Source of the DNA: Pseudomonadota bacterium
Lineage (GTDB): Bacteria > Pseudomonadota > Gammaproteobacteria > Pseudomonadales > Pseudomonadaceae
DNA: 30,222 nucleotides
NCBI GenBank assembly: GCA_023431055.1
Contig: JAEYXX010000002.1
Location: 1-30,222 of the forward strand
Reading direction: 5' to 3'
A program made the translations under genes and the position numbers. The notes below the pieces were generated by a model. That model did not search any database, was not told the origin of the DNA, and was given only the letters and a program-made list of their open reading frames with translations. Positions 1 to 8,225 of the stretch are shown piece after piece (position 1 is the stretch's first letter; every line of letters begins with the position of its first letter).

Positions 1-886
1 CGATCAGGCATAACAGCCACAAGCCAACCCCGGCGATAACCCTGTTCATCGCCCGTTCGATATCCCGCGCCCGCGGCGGTGGGCCTTCGCCCAGTTGTGG
101 GCGTTCATGCACCTCGCCGTGATACTCGGCCGCACCGCCCAGACTAATGGCCAGGCTTCCGGCACCAGCGGCCATCACTGGGCCAGCATTGGGACTGTCC
201 CACAACGGCGCCTGCCGGCGCCAGCAGCGCAGGGCCAGGGCAGTACGCCCAAGCAGCGCATAGGTCAGCGCCACCAGGCGCGCCGGGATGTAATTGAGCA
301 CGTCATCGATCTTCGCCGCCGCCCAGCCGAAGCGCTCGAAGCGTTCGTTGCGGTAGCCCCACATGGCGTCCAGCGTGTTGCTCAGGCGGTACAGCACGAC
401 GCCGGGCGCACCGGCGATCATGAACCAGAACAAGGCGGCGAATACCGCATCGGAGCCGTTCTCCAGCACCGACTCGGTACCGGCGCGGGCCACCCCGGTG
501 GCATCCAGCTCGGCGGTGTTGCGGCTGACCATCCAGCCGACCCGCTCGCGTGCCAGCGCAAGGTCGCCCAGGCGCAGCGCGCGGGCCACCGGCTGCGCGT
601 GTTCGTAAAGACTGCGCAGGCCAAGGGCGAAGTACAAGGCAAAGATCTCCACCGCCCAGCCCAACCCGCTGATCTGCACCAGCAGCCAAGTGAGCAGGGT
701 CAGCGGCAGCACCGCCAGGCACCAGGCGGTGACGCCATGGCTGCGCCAGCCACCACCGGCCGGGTTGAAACGCTGCTCCAGGCGCTCGGCCAGGCGCCCG
801 AAGGCCACCAGCGGATGCGCGCGGCGTGGCTCGCCCAGCACGGCGTCCAGCGCCACACCGGCGCAGGTGATCAGCGCCAGGCTCAT
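1..886 (-). CDS. cobD: Adenosylcobinamide-phosphate synthase CobD (CbiB), 3' end cut by window
   Basis: This is an inner-membrane enzyme of late cobalamin synthesis that attaches the aminopropanol arm to adenosylcobyric acid. The frame reads without a stop from the ATG at 884-886 ([20 protein letters not shown]) to the window edge, about 295 codons. The family is usually a little over 300 residues, so only a short C-terminus is missing. Conserved CobD features are visible: the N-terminal 'DAVLGEP..HPLVAFG' block, the '[19 protein letters not shown]' region with a hydrophobic helix, and '[13 protein letters not shown]' followed by '[11 protein letters not shown]'. The start lies 3 bases after the bluB stop, so it is the fourth gene of the cobO-cobB-bluB-cobD unit and should share the upstream cobalamin riboswitch. 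Identity is confident; the end of the gene cannot be seen. Confidence 0.93.
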   Translation of the reverse strand, partial: MSLALITCAGVALDAVLGEPRRAHPLVAFGRLAERLEQRFNPAGGGWRSHGVTAWCLAVLPLTLLTWLLVQISGLGWAVEIFALYFALGLRSLYEHAQPVARALRLGDLALARERVGWMVSRNTAELDATGVARAGTESVLENGSDAVFAALFWFMIAGAPGVVLYRLSNTLDAMWGYRNERFERFGWAAAKIDDVLNYIPARLVALTYALLGRTALALRCWRRQAPLWDSPNAGPVMAAGAGSLAISLGGAAEYHGEVHERPQLGEGPPPRARDIERAMNRVIAGVGLWLLCLI

Positions 887-889
887 CGT

Positions 890-1543
890 TCAGTCACCCT
901 GCACTCCCCATCGATTCTCGAACAGCAGCTCGCTCAGCGGTCGAGGCGTGGCCCAACCCTCTTGCACCAGCATGGGTTTTTCATAGAAGGCATCCACCGG
1001 CCCCAGACACAGCAGCGCCACCGGCTTGCTGCCGGCCGGCATGCCCAGCAGCTCGGCCAACGCCGCGGGATCGAACAGCGACACCCAGCCCAGCCCCAGC
1101 CCTTCGGCGCGCGCGGCCAGCCACAGATTCTGAATGGCGCAGGCCACCGAGGCCATATCCATTTCCGGCAGCGTGCGTCGCCCGAAGACATGTGCCTCGC
1201 GGCCTTCCATCAGCGCCACCGCCAGCAGCTCGGCGCAATCGCGAATGCCCTCGACCTTCAGGCGCATGAACTCATCACTGCGCTCGCCTAGGGCGTCGGC
1301 AGTGCGCACCCGTTCGGCCTCCACCAGCCCATGGATCGCCTCGCGCAGCTGCGCATCGCGGATGCGCACGAAGCGCCAGGGCTGCATCAGGCCGACGCTG
1401 GGGGCATGGTGCGCCGCTTCGAGCAGGCGCGCCAGAACCTCGGCCGACACCTCGCCACCGCTGAAATGACGCATGTCGCGGCGCTCGGCAATGGCGCGGT
1501 ACACCGCCGCGCGCTCCTCGGGACTGAAGGCGTGCTCGCTCAT
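890..1543 (-). CDS. bluB: 5,6-dimethylbenzimidazole synthase BluB
   Basis: BluB is a nitroreductase-fold enzyme that breaks down reduced FMN with oxygen to make 5,6-dimethylbenzimidazole, the lower ligand of B12. The 217-residue product has the family hallmarks: 'AIAERRDMRHF' near residues 18-27 (FMN phosphate contact), 'LLEAAHHAPSVGLMQPWRF' near 40-58, and the 'EGLGLGWVSLFDP' segment towards the C-terminus. The length is normal. Its ATG overlaps the cobB stop by 4 bases (ATGA), and its stop sits 3 bases before cobD, which indicates translational coupling. Nitroreductases of other function look alike, but the RRDMRHF motif and the cob context make BluB the clear choice. Its presence implies aerobic, self-made lower ligand. 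Confidence 0.95.
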   Translation of the reverse strand: MSEHAFSPEERAAVYRAIAERRDMRHFSGGEVSAEVLARLLEAAHHAPSVGLMQPWRFVRIRDAQLREAIHGLVEAERVRTADALGERSDEFMRLKVEGIRDCAELLAVALMEGREAHVFGRRTLPEMDMASVACAIQNLWLAARAEGLGLGWVSLFDPAALAELLGMPAGSKPVALLCLGPVDAFYEKPMLVQEGWATPRPLSELLFENRWGVQGD

Positions 1544-2832
1544 GGACGCAGCAGCGCGGCGGCCGCCTCCGGGTTAGAGGGCAGGTAGAAGTGGATATAA
1601 CTGGCGGTCAGTCGCCCCAGGCGATACACCGCCTCGGCCACCGGCTTGCCGTTCGGACAGCGCCCGCGCACCAGCGGCTCGAGCGGGCTGTCCAGGCGCG
1701 AGTGATGGTAGCTATGGCCACGCAGCTCGCCCTCCGACAGCGTCACCTCCTGCAGGGCCAGCGCGGTCAGGCGCGGCTGCAATGCGGCGCTGCCCGTCAG
1801 CAGACCGAGCATCCGGCCGCTGGCGCCCTGCTTGTCGCGCAGCTCATCGAGCAGATAGAGCATGCCGCCACATTCGGCCAGCAGCGGCTTGCCGGCCTGA
1901 TGATGGGCCCGGATGGCCGCGGCCATGGTCTGATTGCCTTCCAAATCGGCCAGGTAAAGCTCGGGGTAACCGCCAGGCAAATAGAGGCTATCCACCTCGG
2001 GCAGCGCGCTGTCGGCCAGCGGCGAGAAATAACGCAGCTCGGCGCCCATTGCCTGCAGCAGATCGAGATTGGCCTGATAGAGGAAGGCGAACGCCGCATC
2101 GCGCGCCACGCCAATGCGCACATCCTTCAACAAGGGCGCAGGTTCATTGATATGCGGCGCGGCGAAACTCACCGCCGGCGGCAGGTCGACATCGGCACTG
2201 GCCGCCAGCGCATCGGCGGCGGCGTCCAGACGCGCATCCAGATCCGCCAGCTCGGCGGCCTGCACCAGGCCCAGATGGCGACTGGGCAACTCCACCGCGG
2301 CGCTGCGCGGCAAGGCGCCGAACCAGCGAATGCTCGGCGGCAGGGCATCGCGCAGGATCTCGCCATGACGGCTGCTGGCAACGCGATTGCCGAGCACACC
2401 GGCAAAGGGCAGATCGGGCTGGAAGGTGGCCAGGCCATGGGCCAGGGCGCCGAAGGTCTGCGCCATGGCCGCGCCGTCGATCACGCCCAGCACCGGCACG
2501 CCGAAATGACGCGCCAGGTCCGCTGCCGAGGGTTTGCCGTCGAACAGGCCCATCACCCCTTCGATAAGGATAAGATCCGCCTCGCCCGCAGCCTGCCACA
2601 GCAGGCGACGGCTCTCCGCCTCACCGACCATGGCCAGGTCGAGCTGGTACACCGGCGCGCCGCTGGCGCGGGCGTGGATCATCGGGTCGAGAAAATCAGG
2701 CCCACACTTGAACACCCGCACGCGTCGTCCCTGGCGCGTATGCAAACGCGCCAGCGCAGCGGTGACGGTGGTCTTGCCCTGGCCGGAAGCCGGGGCGGCG
2801 ATCAGCAACGCCGGGCAGTGACGTGTCGTCAT
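1540..2832 (-). CDS. cobB: Cobyrinate a,c-diamide synthase (CobB/CbiA)
   Basis: This is a glutamine-dependent amidotransferase that amidates the a and c side chains of (hydrogeno)cobyrinic acid using ATP. The 430-residue protein shows the two expected domains. The N-terminal dethiobiotin-synthetase-like ATPase has the P-loop 'APASGQGKTT' (13-22) and 'EGVMGLFDG' (91-99). The C-terminal class I glutaminase-like domain has the nucleophile Cys321 in 'LLAECGGMLYL' and a histidine in the 'GHSYHHS' segment. The length is typical. The start ATG overlaps the final base of cobO and the stop overlaps bluB by 4 bases, so the operon is tightly coupled. CobQ (cobyric acid synthase) is related but longer, and lacks this 'GLFDGKPSAADLA' arrangement. 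Confidence 0.95.
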   Translation of the reverse strand: MTTRHCPALLIAAPASGQGKTTVTAALARLHTRQGRRVRVFKCGPDFLDPMIHARASGAPVYQLDLAMVGEAESRRLLWQAAGEADLILIEGVMGLFDGKPSAADLARHFGVPVLGVIDGAAMAQTFGALAHGLATFQPDLPFAGVLGNRVASSRHGEILRDALPPSIRWFGALPRSAAVELPSRHLGLVQAAELADLDARLDAAADALAASADVDLPPAVSFAAPHINEPAPLLKDVRIGVARDAAFAFLYQANLDLLQAMGAELRYFSPLADSALPEVDSLYLPGGYPELYLADLEGNQTMAAAIRAHHQAGKPLLAECGGMLYLLDELRDKQGASGRMLGLLTGSAALQPRLTALALQEVTLSEGELRGHSYHHSRLDSPLEPLVRGRCPNGKPVAEAVYRLGRLTASYIHFYLPSNPEAAAALLRP

Positions 2833-3443
2833 CAGAATTCGATGCCCTTCTGCGCCTTCACGCCAGACTTGAACGCATGCTTGACCAGGCTCATCTCGGT
2901 GACCGTATCGGCCGCCTCGATCATCCCCGGCAGGGCGCCGCGGCCGGTCACCACCACGTGCTGCAGCAGCGGCCGGGCCTCGATATCGGCCAGCACCGCA
3001 TCCAGTTCGAGGTAACCGTGCTTGAGAGCGATATTCAGCTCGTCCAGCACCACCAGGCCGACGGACTCGTCGCTCAGCAAGCGCCGGGCCACGGCCCAGG
3101 CTTCCTGCGCCTTGGCAATGTCGCGTTGGCGATCCTGAGTCTCCCAGGTGAAGCCCTCGCCCATCACGTGGTAGCTGACTTCCTCGGGAAAACGGCGGAA
3201 GAAGGCCTCCTCACCGGTGCTGGCCGCGCCCTTGATGAATTGCACCACGCCAACCTTGATACCGTGACCGAGGGCGCGCGCGACCATGCCGAAGGCGCTG
3301 CTGCTCTTGCCCTTGCCGTTGCCGCTGTGCACCAGCAGAAGGCCGTATTCGTCCTGGGCCTGGGCGATCTTCTCGTCGATCAGGGCTTTCTTGCGCTGCA
3401 TGCGCGCCTTGTGGCGGGCGTCGCGTTCGGCGGATTCGCTCAT
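2832..3443 (-). CDS. cobO: Cob(I)yrinic acid a,c-diamide adenosyltransferase CobO
   Basis: CobO transfers the adenosyl group of ATP to the corrin cobalt, in de novo synthesis and in corrinoid salvage (BtuR/CobA type). The P-loop 'GNGKGKSS' (41-48) is followed by 'ALGHGIKVGVVQFIKG', 'GEGFTWETQDRQRD' and 'VLDELNIALKHGYL', all characteristic of the family. The open frame extends 20 codons upstream, but the start was set at the ATG at 3441-3443. It is preceded by AGGAG at good spacing and gives the usual N-terminus 'MSESAERDARHKARMQRKK' and 203 residues. It is the first gene of the cob unit; a cobalamin riboswitch ends about 200 bases upstream. The frame ends at the first base of cobB. Confidence 0.95.
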   Translation of the reverse strand: MSESAERDARHKARMQRKKALIDEKIAQAQDEYGLLLVHSGNGKGKSSSAFGMVARALGHGIKVGVVQFIKGAASTGEEAFFRRFPEEVSYHVMGEGFTWETQDRQRDIAKAQEAWAVARRLLSDESVGLVVLDELNIALKHGYLELDAVLADIEARPLLQHVVVTGRGALPGMIEAADTVTEMSLVKHAFKSGVKAQKGIEF

Positions 3444-3639
3444 GCTGTGCTCCTGCAAGTCAGGCGCCCGCGTTGCCTGCTCCAGGAACAGTGCGAACGA
3501 CAATGGAGAATCGCGATGATCCGCGCGACCTCATCCAGGCGCCAATGGCTGGTCAGGCGAGCGGAAGGCAGGCAACACCGAGGCCCCGGTAGAACCGGAG
3601 CACTGGCCGGACAACGCCCTCCGCGATGCCGTGGAACTG
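3444..3639. other. Leader between riboswitch and cobO, no gene seen
   Basis: This stretch has no credible gene. It is the rest of the cobO leader (minus strand). It contains a small 5-bp hairpin (CCGGT/ACCGG, near 3588-3600) but no hairpin with a T-run, and ends with the AGGAG ribosome site of cobO. Together with the riboswitch it explains the gene-free interval 3444-3876. Confidence 0.6.
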
Positions 3640-3825
3640 CGACAGGCCGGTCTCCGGGCTCGTGAGCGAACCTGAAAGGTTCGACGCTGCACCTTCCCGT
3701 GCATTGCACAGTGGCCTGAAGCAGCGTTTGACTCACCTACCGTTGCGGGGGCAGCGCCGGCATTGGAACCGGCTTCCCTGTTTCACCCCGGCGCCGTCGA
3801 TGCAGACGGCGCGAGGCACCTGAAG
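3640..3825 (-). promoter_or_regulatory. Cobalamin (B12) riboswitch ahead of cobO
   Basis: Read on the minus strand, this holds the conserved parts of the cobalamin riboswitch in order: 'GGTGAAACAGGGAAGCCGGT' (3787-3768), 'GCTGCCCCCGCAACGGT' (3755-3739), the B12-box core GCCACTG (3715-3709), 'CGGGAAGG' just after it, and the closing 'GAGCCCGGAGACCGGCC' (3661-3645). It points at cobO, about 200 bases downstream, and lies just after the HNH gene. Known members of this RNA class reduce expression when adenosylcobalamin binds. The outer limits are approximate. I did not find a clean intrinsic terminator between it and cobO, so control may act on translation or through Rho. Confidence 0.95.
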
Positions 3826-3876
3826 CAAGGCGCGCAGGGTAGAGGCTGGCGGCCCTGCCCGTCAACGCCGATACCG

Positions 3877-4197
3877 CTAATGCCGGGGCGTGAAACCCGG
3901 CGGCTTGCTGGCCAGCCACTCGACGAAGGTGCGCAAGCGCTCATCCGCCAACAGCGCGTCCCGGCTGTTGTAGTTCAGCGCCAGCTCCTTTTCACTGAAT
4001 AGCCGGTGAATCTGGTTGTGGCAGGCCCGACAGACCCAGAGCGTGGCGGTAATACGTTCATGACGGGCAAAGCGCTTCTGCACATAAGCCTTGTCGTGCA
4101 GCGCCTTGGGAATCAAATGGTGGCGGGTCAGCGCTACAGGCCGCGCGCAAAGCTCGCAGACCTCGGGCTGAGGCGGCAGACGGATGGGCTCGGCCAT
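3877..4197 (-). CDS. Small HNH-type zinc protein, function unknown
   Basis: This 106-residue protein has the layout of a minimal HNH nuclease domain: a first pair 'CELCARP' (residues 15-21), the core 'TRHHLIPKAL' near 24-33, and a second pair 'CRACHNQIHRLFSEKEL' near 55-71. The C-terminus is 'LASKPPGFTPRH'. Such stand-alone HNH proteins are common in pseudomonads and most have no assigned role; nuclease activity is an inference from the motif. The start at 4195-4197 is 6 bases after the stop of the upstream NlpC/P60 gene, so the two are probably co-transcribed. The stop lies about 50 bases before the cobalamin riboswitch, so the cob promoter may lie inside or just after this gene. Confidence 0.8.
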   Translation of the reverse strand: MAEPIRLPPQPEVCELCARPVALTRHHLIPKALHDKAYVQKRFARHERITATLWVCRACHNQIHRLFSEKELALNYNSRDALLADERLRTFVEWLASKPPGFTPRH

Positions 4198-4203
4198 GGC
4201 GGG

Positions 4204-4728
4204 TCAGGGGTTGCGGGCAAGCTCTGGCGTGATCACCCGTTTGGCATCGAGGTAGACACCCTGCCAGTAACCGCCGGCAAGACTGTCCAGGCGCACCGTG
4301 CCACCTGTGGAAGGGGCATGAACGAAGCGCCCTTCGCCGACATAGATACCAGCATGACTCACGGCGCGCCCGCCATTGGTGGCAAAGAACACCAGATCAC
4401 CGCTTTGCAGAGCATCACGACGCACATTTGGCACACGCATGGTGCTTAGCTCACGGGTGGAACGCGGCAGACTGATGCCGGCGGCGTCCCGGTACACGTA
4501 ACCGATCAGACCGCTGCAGTCGAAACCGCCATCGGGAGTGTTGCCGCCATAGCGATATGGCGTACCGACCAGCCCCAGGGCACGAAACAGCACGTCTTCA
4601 GCCCCCCCCTGATAAGAAGACGAGGAAACGGGAGGGCTATAGGTGGGTTGCGGAGCGGGAGCGCGACTGCTACAGGCGCTCAGCAGCAGGGCGAGAGAAA
4701 TAAGGACGACGCGGGTCGTGACGGGCAT
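4204..4728 (-). CDS. NlpC/P60 family lipoprotein, probable peptidoglycan endopeptidase (copy 1)
   Basis: This is a predicted cell-wall peptidase anchored as a lipoprotein. The 174-residue product starts with a lipoprotein signal ending in the lipobox 'LLSAC' (Cys19). A short Pro/Ser linker leads into an NlpC/P60 domain from about residue 45. The catalytic set is complete: Cys71 in 'FDCSG', His125 in 'VSHAGIYVG' and a third polar residue, His137, in 'FVHAPS'. By family it should cut the D-iGlu-(meso)DAP bond in peptide stems, like Spr/MepS. It is followed by the HNH gene after 6 bases and preceded by a paralogue 84 bases upstream. The pair looks like an old tandem duplication. Exact substrate is unknown. 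Confidence 0.9.
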   Translation of the reverse strand: MPVTTRVVLISLALLLSACSSRAPAPQPTYSPPVSSSSYQGGAEDVLFRALGLVGTPYRYGGNTPDGGFDCSGLIGYVYRDAAGISLPRSTRELSTMRVPNVRRDALQSGDLVFFATNGGRAVSHAGIYVGEGRFVHAPSTGGTVRLDSLAGGYWQGVYLDAKRVITPELARNP

Positions 4729-4812
4729 AAGCGAGGCGATCCAAAGCCTGAATGCGCTCTACTCTGCCGTTTGCAGACAAACGGCGCAACCCTGGGGTTA
4801 CGCCGTGACACA

Positions 4813-5436
4813 TCAATTGTGGCGCTTGGCTGCTACCTGCTCTTCCACCGGAGCCAGTGCCAGGACGCGCTTGGCCTGCAGGTAACTGCGGTTCCAGTAG
4901 CTGTTATCGAGGCTGTCGATGCGCACGCCACCGCTGCGGCTGCTGCTGGAATGAATGAACTGGTCATCGCCCAGGTAGATGCCGGCGTGGCTGACGCGAC
5001 CGCGACCACGGTCGTTGAACAGGATCAGGTCGCCCGGCTCCAGATCGGCACGCGCCACCTTCGGCGCATCGAGGTTGATCAGCTCACGCGTGGAACGTGG
5101 CAGTTCCAGGCCGACTTCCTCGCGAAACAGGTAGCCTACGAAACCGCTGCAATCGAAACCAGATTGCACCGAGGTGCCACCGTAGCGATAGCGCGTACCG
5201 ATCAGCGAACGGCCGAGATCGAGCAGGCTGTCTGCCAACTGCGGCATTTCATAGGGCTTATCGTCGATCAGCGCGGTGATTTCATCATCATCGGCAGGCT
5301 CAACCTGCTGAGAGAGCGGACGAGCAACTGGCTCGACCGTGGCTTCGCTGATCTGCGGTTGCGGCGAGTGGCCGGCGCATGCAGCGAGAAAGACTGTGAG
5401 TGCGAGAGGCACGAGGGGTGCGAAGCGTTTTAGCAT
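4813..5436 (-). CDS. NlpC/P60 family lipoprotein, probable peptidoglycan endopeptidase (copy 2)
   Basis: This is a second predicted peptidoglycan endopeptidase, 207 residues. The frame is open further upstream to 5544, but the ATG at 5434-5436 gives a clean lipoprotein signal with lipobox 'LAAC' (Cys20), so this start is preferred. An acidic linker (about 45-60, 'PADDDEITALIDDKPYEM') precedes the NlpC/P60 domain. Its catalytic residues are Cys96 ('FDCSG'), His150 ('VSHAGIYLG') and His162 ('FIHSSS'). It shares 'RYRYGG', 'FDCSG', 'LPRSTREL' and 'SHAGIY' with the neighbouring copy, which marks them as paralogues. The C-terminus 'EEQVAAKRHN' is charged. Likely located in the envelope and acting in wall remodelling; no finer assignment is possible. 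Confidence 0.9.
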   Translation of the reverse strand: MLKRFAPLVPLALTVFLAACAGHSPQPQISEATVEPVARPLSQQVEPADDDEITALIDDKPYEMPQLADSLLDLGRSLIGTRYRYGGTSVQSGFDCSGFVGYLFREEVGLELPRSTRELINLDAPKVARADLEPGDLILFNDRGRGRVSHAGIYLGDDQFIHSSSSRSGGVRIDSLDNSYWNRSYLQAKRVLALAPVEEQVAAKRHN

Positions 5437-5546
5437 GGGCACGACCGTGTCGGTTGAATTTACAAGTCGGCGACTATGCCTTCTACAAGGCCCATTTGCA
5501 AATTCTATCGTTAGAAATGTGACCCAGTAGTTTCGCCGCGCCATCT

Positions 5547-5579
5547 AAAGCGCCCGACCATGCCTGCAGCCGGGCGTTT
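5547..5579 (-). terminator. Candidate hairpin terminator after moeA
   Basis: An inverted repeat, AAGCGCCCG paired with CGGGCGTTT (one G-T pair), encloses a loop of about 14 bases and is flanked by short A and T runs. It could stop leftward transcription from moaB-moeA before the NlpC/P60 pair. The T-run on the minus strand is only about three bases, so strength is uncertain. Confidence 0.45.
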
Positions 5580-5586
5580 CAGGCGC

Positions 5587-5732
5587 TAGCAGGCCGTTGA
5601 AAAACGTAGCCGAGGCAGCCAGTGCAAGGCAAAAACAGGCGAAAAAGCGCAGTTTACGAGTTGTAAATGAGCATTTTGAGCCTGTTTTTAACGCAGCAAT
5701 GGCAACGCAGGTAGTTTTTCAACAGCCTGCTA
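5587..5732. repeat. MITE-like 146-bp element with terminal inverted repeats
   Basis: The ends are near-perfect inverted repeats: TAGCAGGCCGTTGAAAAAC at the left, and the reverse complement of the right end is TAGCAGGCTGTTGAAAAAC (18 of 19 identical). Inside, 'AAAAACAGGC' pairs with 'GCCTGTTTTT', and TTTAC/GTAAA close the centre, so the element can fold into one long imperfect hairpin. There is no coding capacity. The flanking TA on each side could be a TA target duplication, as made by Tc1/IS630-type transposases, but TA is self-complementary, so this is not proof. The right end contains the stop codon of moeA (5730-5732). Confidence 0.7.
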
Positions 5733-6944
5733 ACCGAGAATCTCGCTCAAGGGAATGAAACGCAGCATATCCCCTTCGACCAGCGTACTGCCCTCCATCA
5801 CCTCGGCCAGACCCTCGGCCCAAGCGGCACTTCGCAGAACCCCGGAACTCTGGTTGGCGTAAGGCACGACGCGGCCATTCTCCAGGCGCGCACGCAGGTA
5901 CTCACGACGTTTGCCCGGTTTGCCCCAGACAAACCCTGCCGGCACCGCGAACCCCAGCGGCTCCACTCGCTGCACACCGAGACGACGCAGCATATAAGGA
6001 CGCGCCAGCAGGCCAAAGGTGACCAGCGTCGAAGCCGGGTTGCCCGGCAGGCCTATCACCGGCACACCCTGGTAATGACCAAAGGTCAGCGGCTTGCCCG
6101 GCTTGATCGCCAGCTTCCACAGCGCCAACTCGCCCGCCTCACGCAGCGCCTGACCGAGATAGTCAGCCTCACCTACCGAAACACCGCCCGTAGAAAGAAT
6201 CAGATCGACCGCGCCCAAGGCGCCCAGCGCTTCGCGGGTACGCTGCAGGTCGTCAGGCAATATGCCGGCGTCCACCACCGCGCAACCCAGGCGCTGCAGC
6301 CAGGCGATCAGCAGGCGCCGGTTGCTGTTGTAGATCTGCCCGGGGCCGAGCATCTGCCCCGGCTCCACCAGCTCGTCGCCCGTGGACAGCACCGCAACGC
6401 GCAGGCGTCGACGCACCGAAAGCTGCGCCGCCCCCAGAGACGCCGCCAGCCCTAGTTCGATAGGCCCCAGACGCGTACCGGCAGGCAGCACGCACTCGCC
6501 TGCGCGGGTTTCCTGACCTTGGCCACGAACGTTCTGCCCTGCCTTGAGCGGCTCGCGAAAATGCACGCCCCCCGCCTCATCGACCTCGACGTTCTCCTGC
6601 ATCTCCACGGTATCGGCGCCTACAGGCAGCGGCGCGCCGGTGAAGATACGCGCGCAGGTTCCTGGCTGCAGAGGCTCGGGCGCAGTGCCGGCCTGAATAC
6701 GCTGACTGACCGGCAATGGCTGGCCCTTCCAGTCAGACAGCCGCAGGGCATAGCCGTCCATGGCGCTGTTGGCCCAGGGTGGCAGATCCAGCCCTGCGAT
6801 CAGCGGTTCAGCCAGTACCCGGCCATCGGCCTCGGCCAGCGCAACCTGCTCGGTCTGTTCGATGGGGGCCGCGTCGGCCAGTGCCAGCAGGCGCTGCAGC
6901 GCTGCCTCCATGGGCAACAGGCCAGGATGATCGCAACAGGTCAT
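5730..6944 (-). CDS. moeA: Molybdopterin molybdenumtransferase MoeA
   Basis: MoeA inserts molybdate into adenylylated molybdopterin in the last common step of molybdenum cofactor synthesis. The 404-residue protein has the usual parts: N-terminal '[14 protein letters not shown]' (55-68), '[13 protein letters not shown]' (101-113), 'VLSTGDEL' (185-192), the MoCF-fold signature '[13 protein letters not shown]' (251-263), 'KPGKPLTFG' (281-289) and 'GLPGNPAS' (298-305). Length is normal. Its ATG overlaps the end of moaB by 4 bases, so moaB-moeA is a coupled unit. The TAG stop lies in the terminal inverted repeat of the MITE-like element. Paralogues of MoeA exist in many pseudomonads, so this may be one of two in the genome. 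Confidence 0.95.
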   Translation of the reverse strand: MTCCDHPGLLPMEAALQRLLALADAAPIEQTEQVALAEADGRVLAEPLIAGLDLPPWANSAMDGYALRLSDWKGQPLPVSQRIQAGTAPEPLQPGTCARIFTGAPLPVGADTVEMQENVEVDEAGGVHFREPLKAGQNVRGQGQETRAGECVLPAGTRLGPIELGLAASLGAAQLSVRRRLRVAVLSTGDELVEPGQMLGPGQIYNSNRRLLIAWLQRLGCAVVDAGILPDDLQRTREALGALGAVDLILSTGGVSVGEADYLGQALREAGELALWKLAIKPGKPLTFGHYQGVPVIGLPGNPASTLVTFGLLARPYMLRRLGVQRVEPLGFAVPAGFVWGKPGKRREYLRARLENGRVVPYANQSSGVLRSAAWAEGLAEVMEGSTLVEGDMLRFIPLSEILG

Positions 6945-7480
6945 CCGCGCGACTCGCAGGCGGCGGCCTGTTTCAGGTGCGGCACGAAGTTGCAGGGACG
7001 ATGCCGTGCATCCAGCTGTTCAGCGAGAATCCCGTCCCAGGCAGTGCGGCAGGCGTTGGTCGAACCCGGCAGGCAGCACACCAGCGTGCCATTGGCCAGG
7101 CCGGCCAGCGCGCGCGACTGGACGGTCGAAGTGCCGATATCGGCCACGGATATCTGCCGGAACAGCTCACCAAAACCGTCGACCTGCTTGTCCAGCAGAC
7201 AGGCGACTGCCTCCGGCGTGCTGTCGCGTCCGGTGAAACCGGTACCACCGGTAATCACCACGACCTGCACCTGATCCTCGGCAATCCAGGTCGCGACCTG
7301 GGCGCGGATCTTGTACAGATCATCCTTGAGCAACACACGGGCAGCCAATTGGTGGCCGGCACTGGTCAGACGATCGACCAGCAGTTGCCCCGAGGTATCG
7401 GTCTCCAGCGTGCGCGTGTCGCTGACGGTCAGCACGGCAATGTTCAGCGGCACGAAAACCGCATCGGCCTTGTGGTTCAT
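6941..7480 (-). CDS. moaB: Molybdopterin adenylyltransferase, MoaB family
   Basis: Members of the MoaB/MogA fold adenylylate molybdopterin before metal insertion by MoeA. The signature '[18 protein letters not shown]' and '[16 protein letters not shown]' are clear, and the N-terminus '[23 protein letters not shown]' is characteristic. I chose the ATG at 7478-7480 ([13 protein letters not shown], 179 residues), which matches the start I recall for relatives and has a weak GGA about 8 bases upstream. An in-frame ATG 9 bases earlier (7489) is possible and would add three residues. The end overlaps moeA by 4 bases, and the gene is divergent from mobA across a 68-base gap, so three cofactor genes share one regulatory space. 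Confidence 0.93.
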   Translation of the reverse strand: MNHKADAVFVPLNIAVLTVSDTRTLETDTSGQLLVDRLTSAGHQLAARVLLKDDLYKIRAQVATWIAEDQVQVVVITGGTGFTGRDSTPEAVACLLDKQVDGFGELFRQISVADIGTSTVQSRALAGLANGTLVCCLPGSTNACRTAWDGILAEQLDARHRPCNFVPHLKQAAACESRG

Positions 7481-7548
7481 GGCAGGCATCCAATTGGGAG
7501 AGAATGGGCGCTGTTATATCACACAGCCTGACACCGGAGACTGCTCGC

Positions 7549-8139
7549 ATGCCCGCATCCAACCCGTTCCCCGCCTGCTCCGTGCTGCTACTTTCCGGCG
7601 GCCGCGGCCAGCGTATGGGCGGACGAGACAAGGGGCTGGTGCAATGGCGCGGCCGGCCGCTGATCGCCTGGCTGCACGATCTGACCAGGCCATTGAGCGA
7701 TGACCTGATCATCTCCTGCAATCGCAATAACGAACACTACGCGCCCTACGCCGACCAGCTGGTCGCCGATGCGGATCAGGACTTTCAAGGCCCCTTGGCC
7801 GGCATTCGCGCCGGCATGGCCGCGGCACGCCACGAGCAGATGCTTGTGCTGCCCTGCGATGCACCACTGGTGGACCGTGCCCTGATCGAATCGCTCCTCG
7901 CCCACGCCGGCAGCCAGCCGGTGGTGATTCGCCAGGGCAGCTATTGGCAGCCACTGTTCTGCCTGCTGCCGACACGCCTCAGGGATGACCTGGAGCACGT
8001 CTGGCAATCCGGCGAACGCAGCCCGCAACGCTGGTTCGGCAGACTGTCGCCGATTGCCGTCGATTGCCCGCTGGACGACGGGCGACTGGCCAACCTCAAC
8101 ACCCCCGAAACGCTGGCGCAAAGTGCGCCTGAAAGCTGA
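7549..8139 (+). CDS. mobA: Molybdenum cofactor guanylyltransferase MobA
   Basis: MobA adds GMP to molybdenum cofactor to form the bis-guanine dinucleotide form used by DMSO-reductase-family enzymes. The 196-residue protein opens with the nucleotide-binding loop '[18 protein letters not shown]' (13-30). It continues with 'CNRN', '[15 protein letters not shown]' and the metal-site segment 'VLPCDAPLV', all typical. The frame extends 15 codons upstream, but the ATG at 7549 is preferred because it has GGAGA about 9 bases upstream and places the GTP loop at the usual distance. It is divergent from moaB-moeA. Its presence implies bis-MGD enzymes (nitrate or formate type) elsewhere in the genome, which is an inference. 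Confidence 0.95.
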   Translation: MPASNPFPACSVLLLSGGRGQRMGGRDKGLVQWRGRPLIAWLHDLTRPLSDDLIISCNRNNEHYAPYADQLVADADQDFQGPLAGIRAGMAAARHEQMLVLPCDAPLVDRALIESLLAHAGSQPVVIRQGSYWQPLFCLLPTRLRDDLEHVWQSGERSPQRWFGRLSPIAVDCPLDDGRLANLNTPETLAQSAPES

Positions 8140-8225
8140 AGCGAAACGCCCGCTGCGGAACTCGCGTGACAGTTTTACGTCTGAGCGAGGGTATGGCACC
8201 CCATTTGTATGCAAGGAGACAAACC

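Noticed and set aside
95..1291. A 398-codon plus-strand open frame opposite cobD and bluB
   Set aside because: Same shadow signature; cobD and bluB motifs on the minus strand explain the region.
1591..3015. A 474-codon open frame on the plus strand, opposite cobB
   Set aside because: The translation is Gln/Arg/His-rich with no domains, and lies opposite a clear CobB.
4648..5433. A 261-codon plus-strand open frame across both NlpC/P60 genes
   Set aside because: It spans two real minus-strand genes and their gap, with no domain.
7494..7520. A sigma-70 promoter for mobA (TTGGGA with TTATAT)
   Set aside because: The spacing is only 14-15 bases, too short for a credible call.
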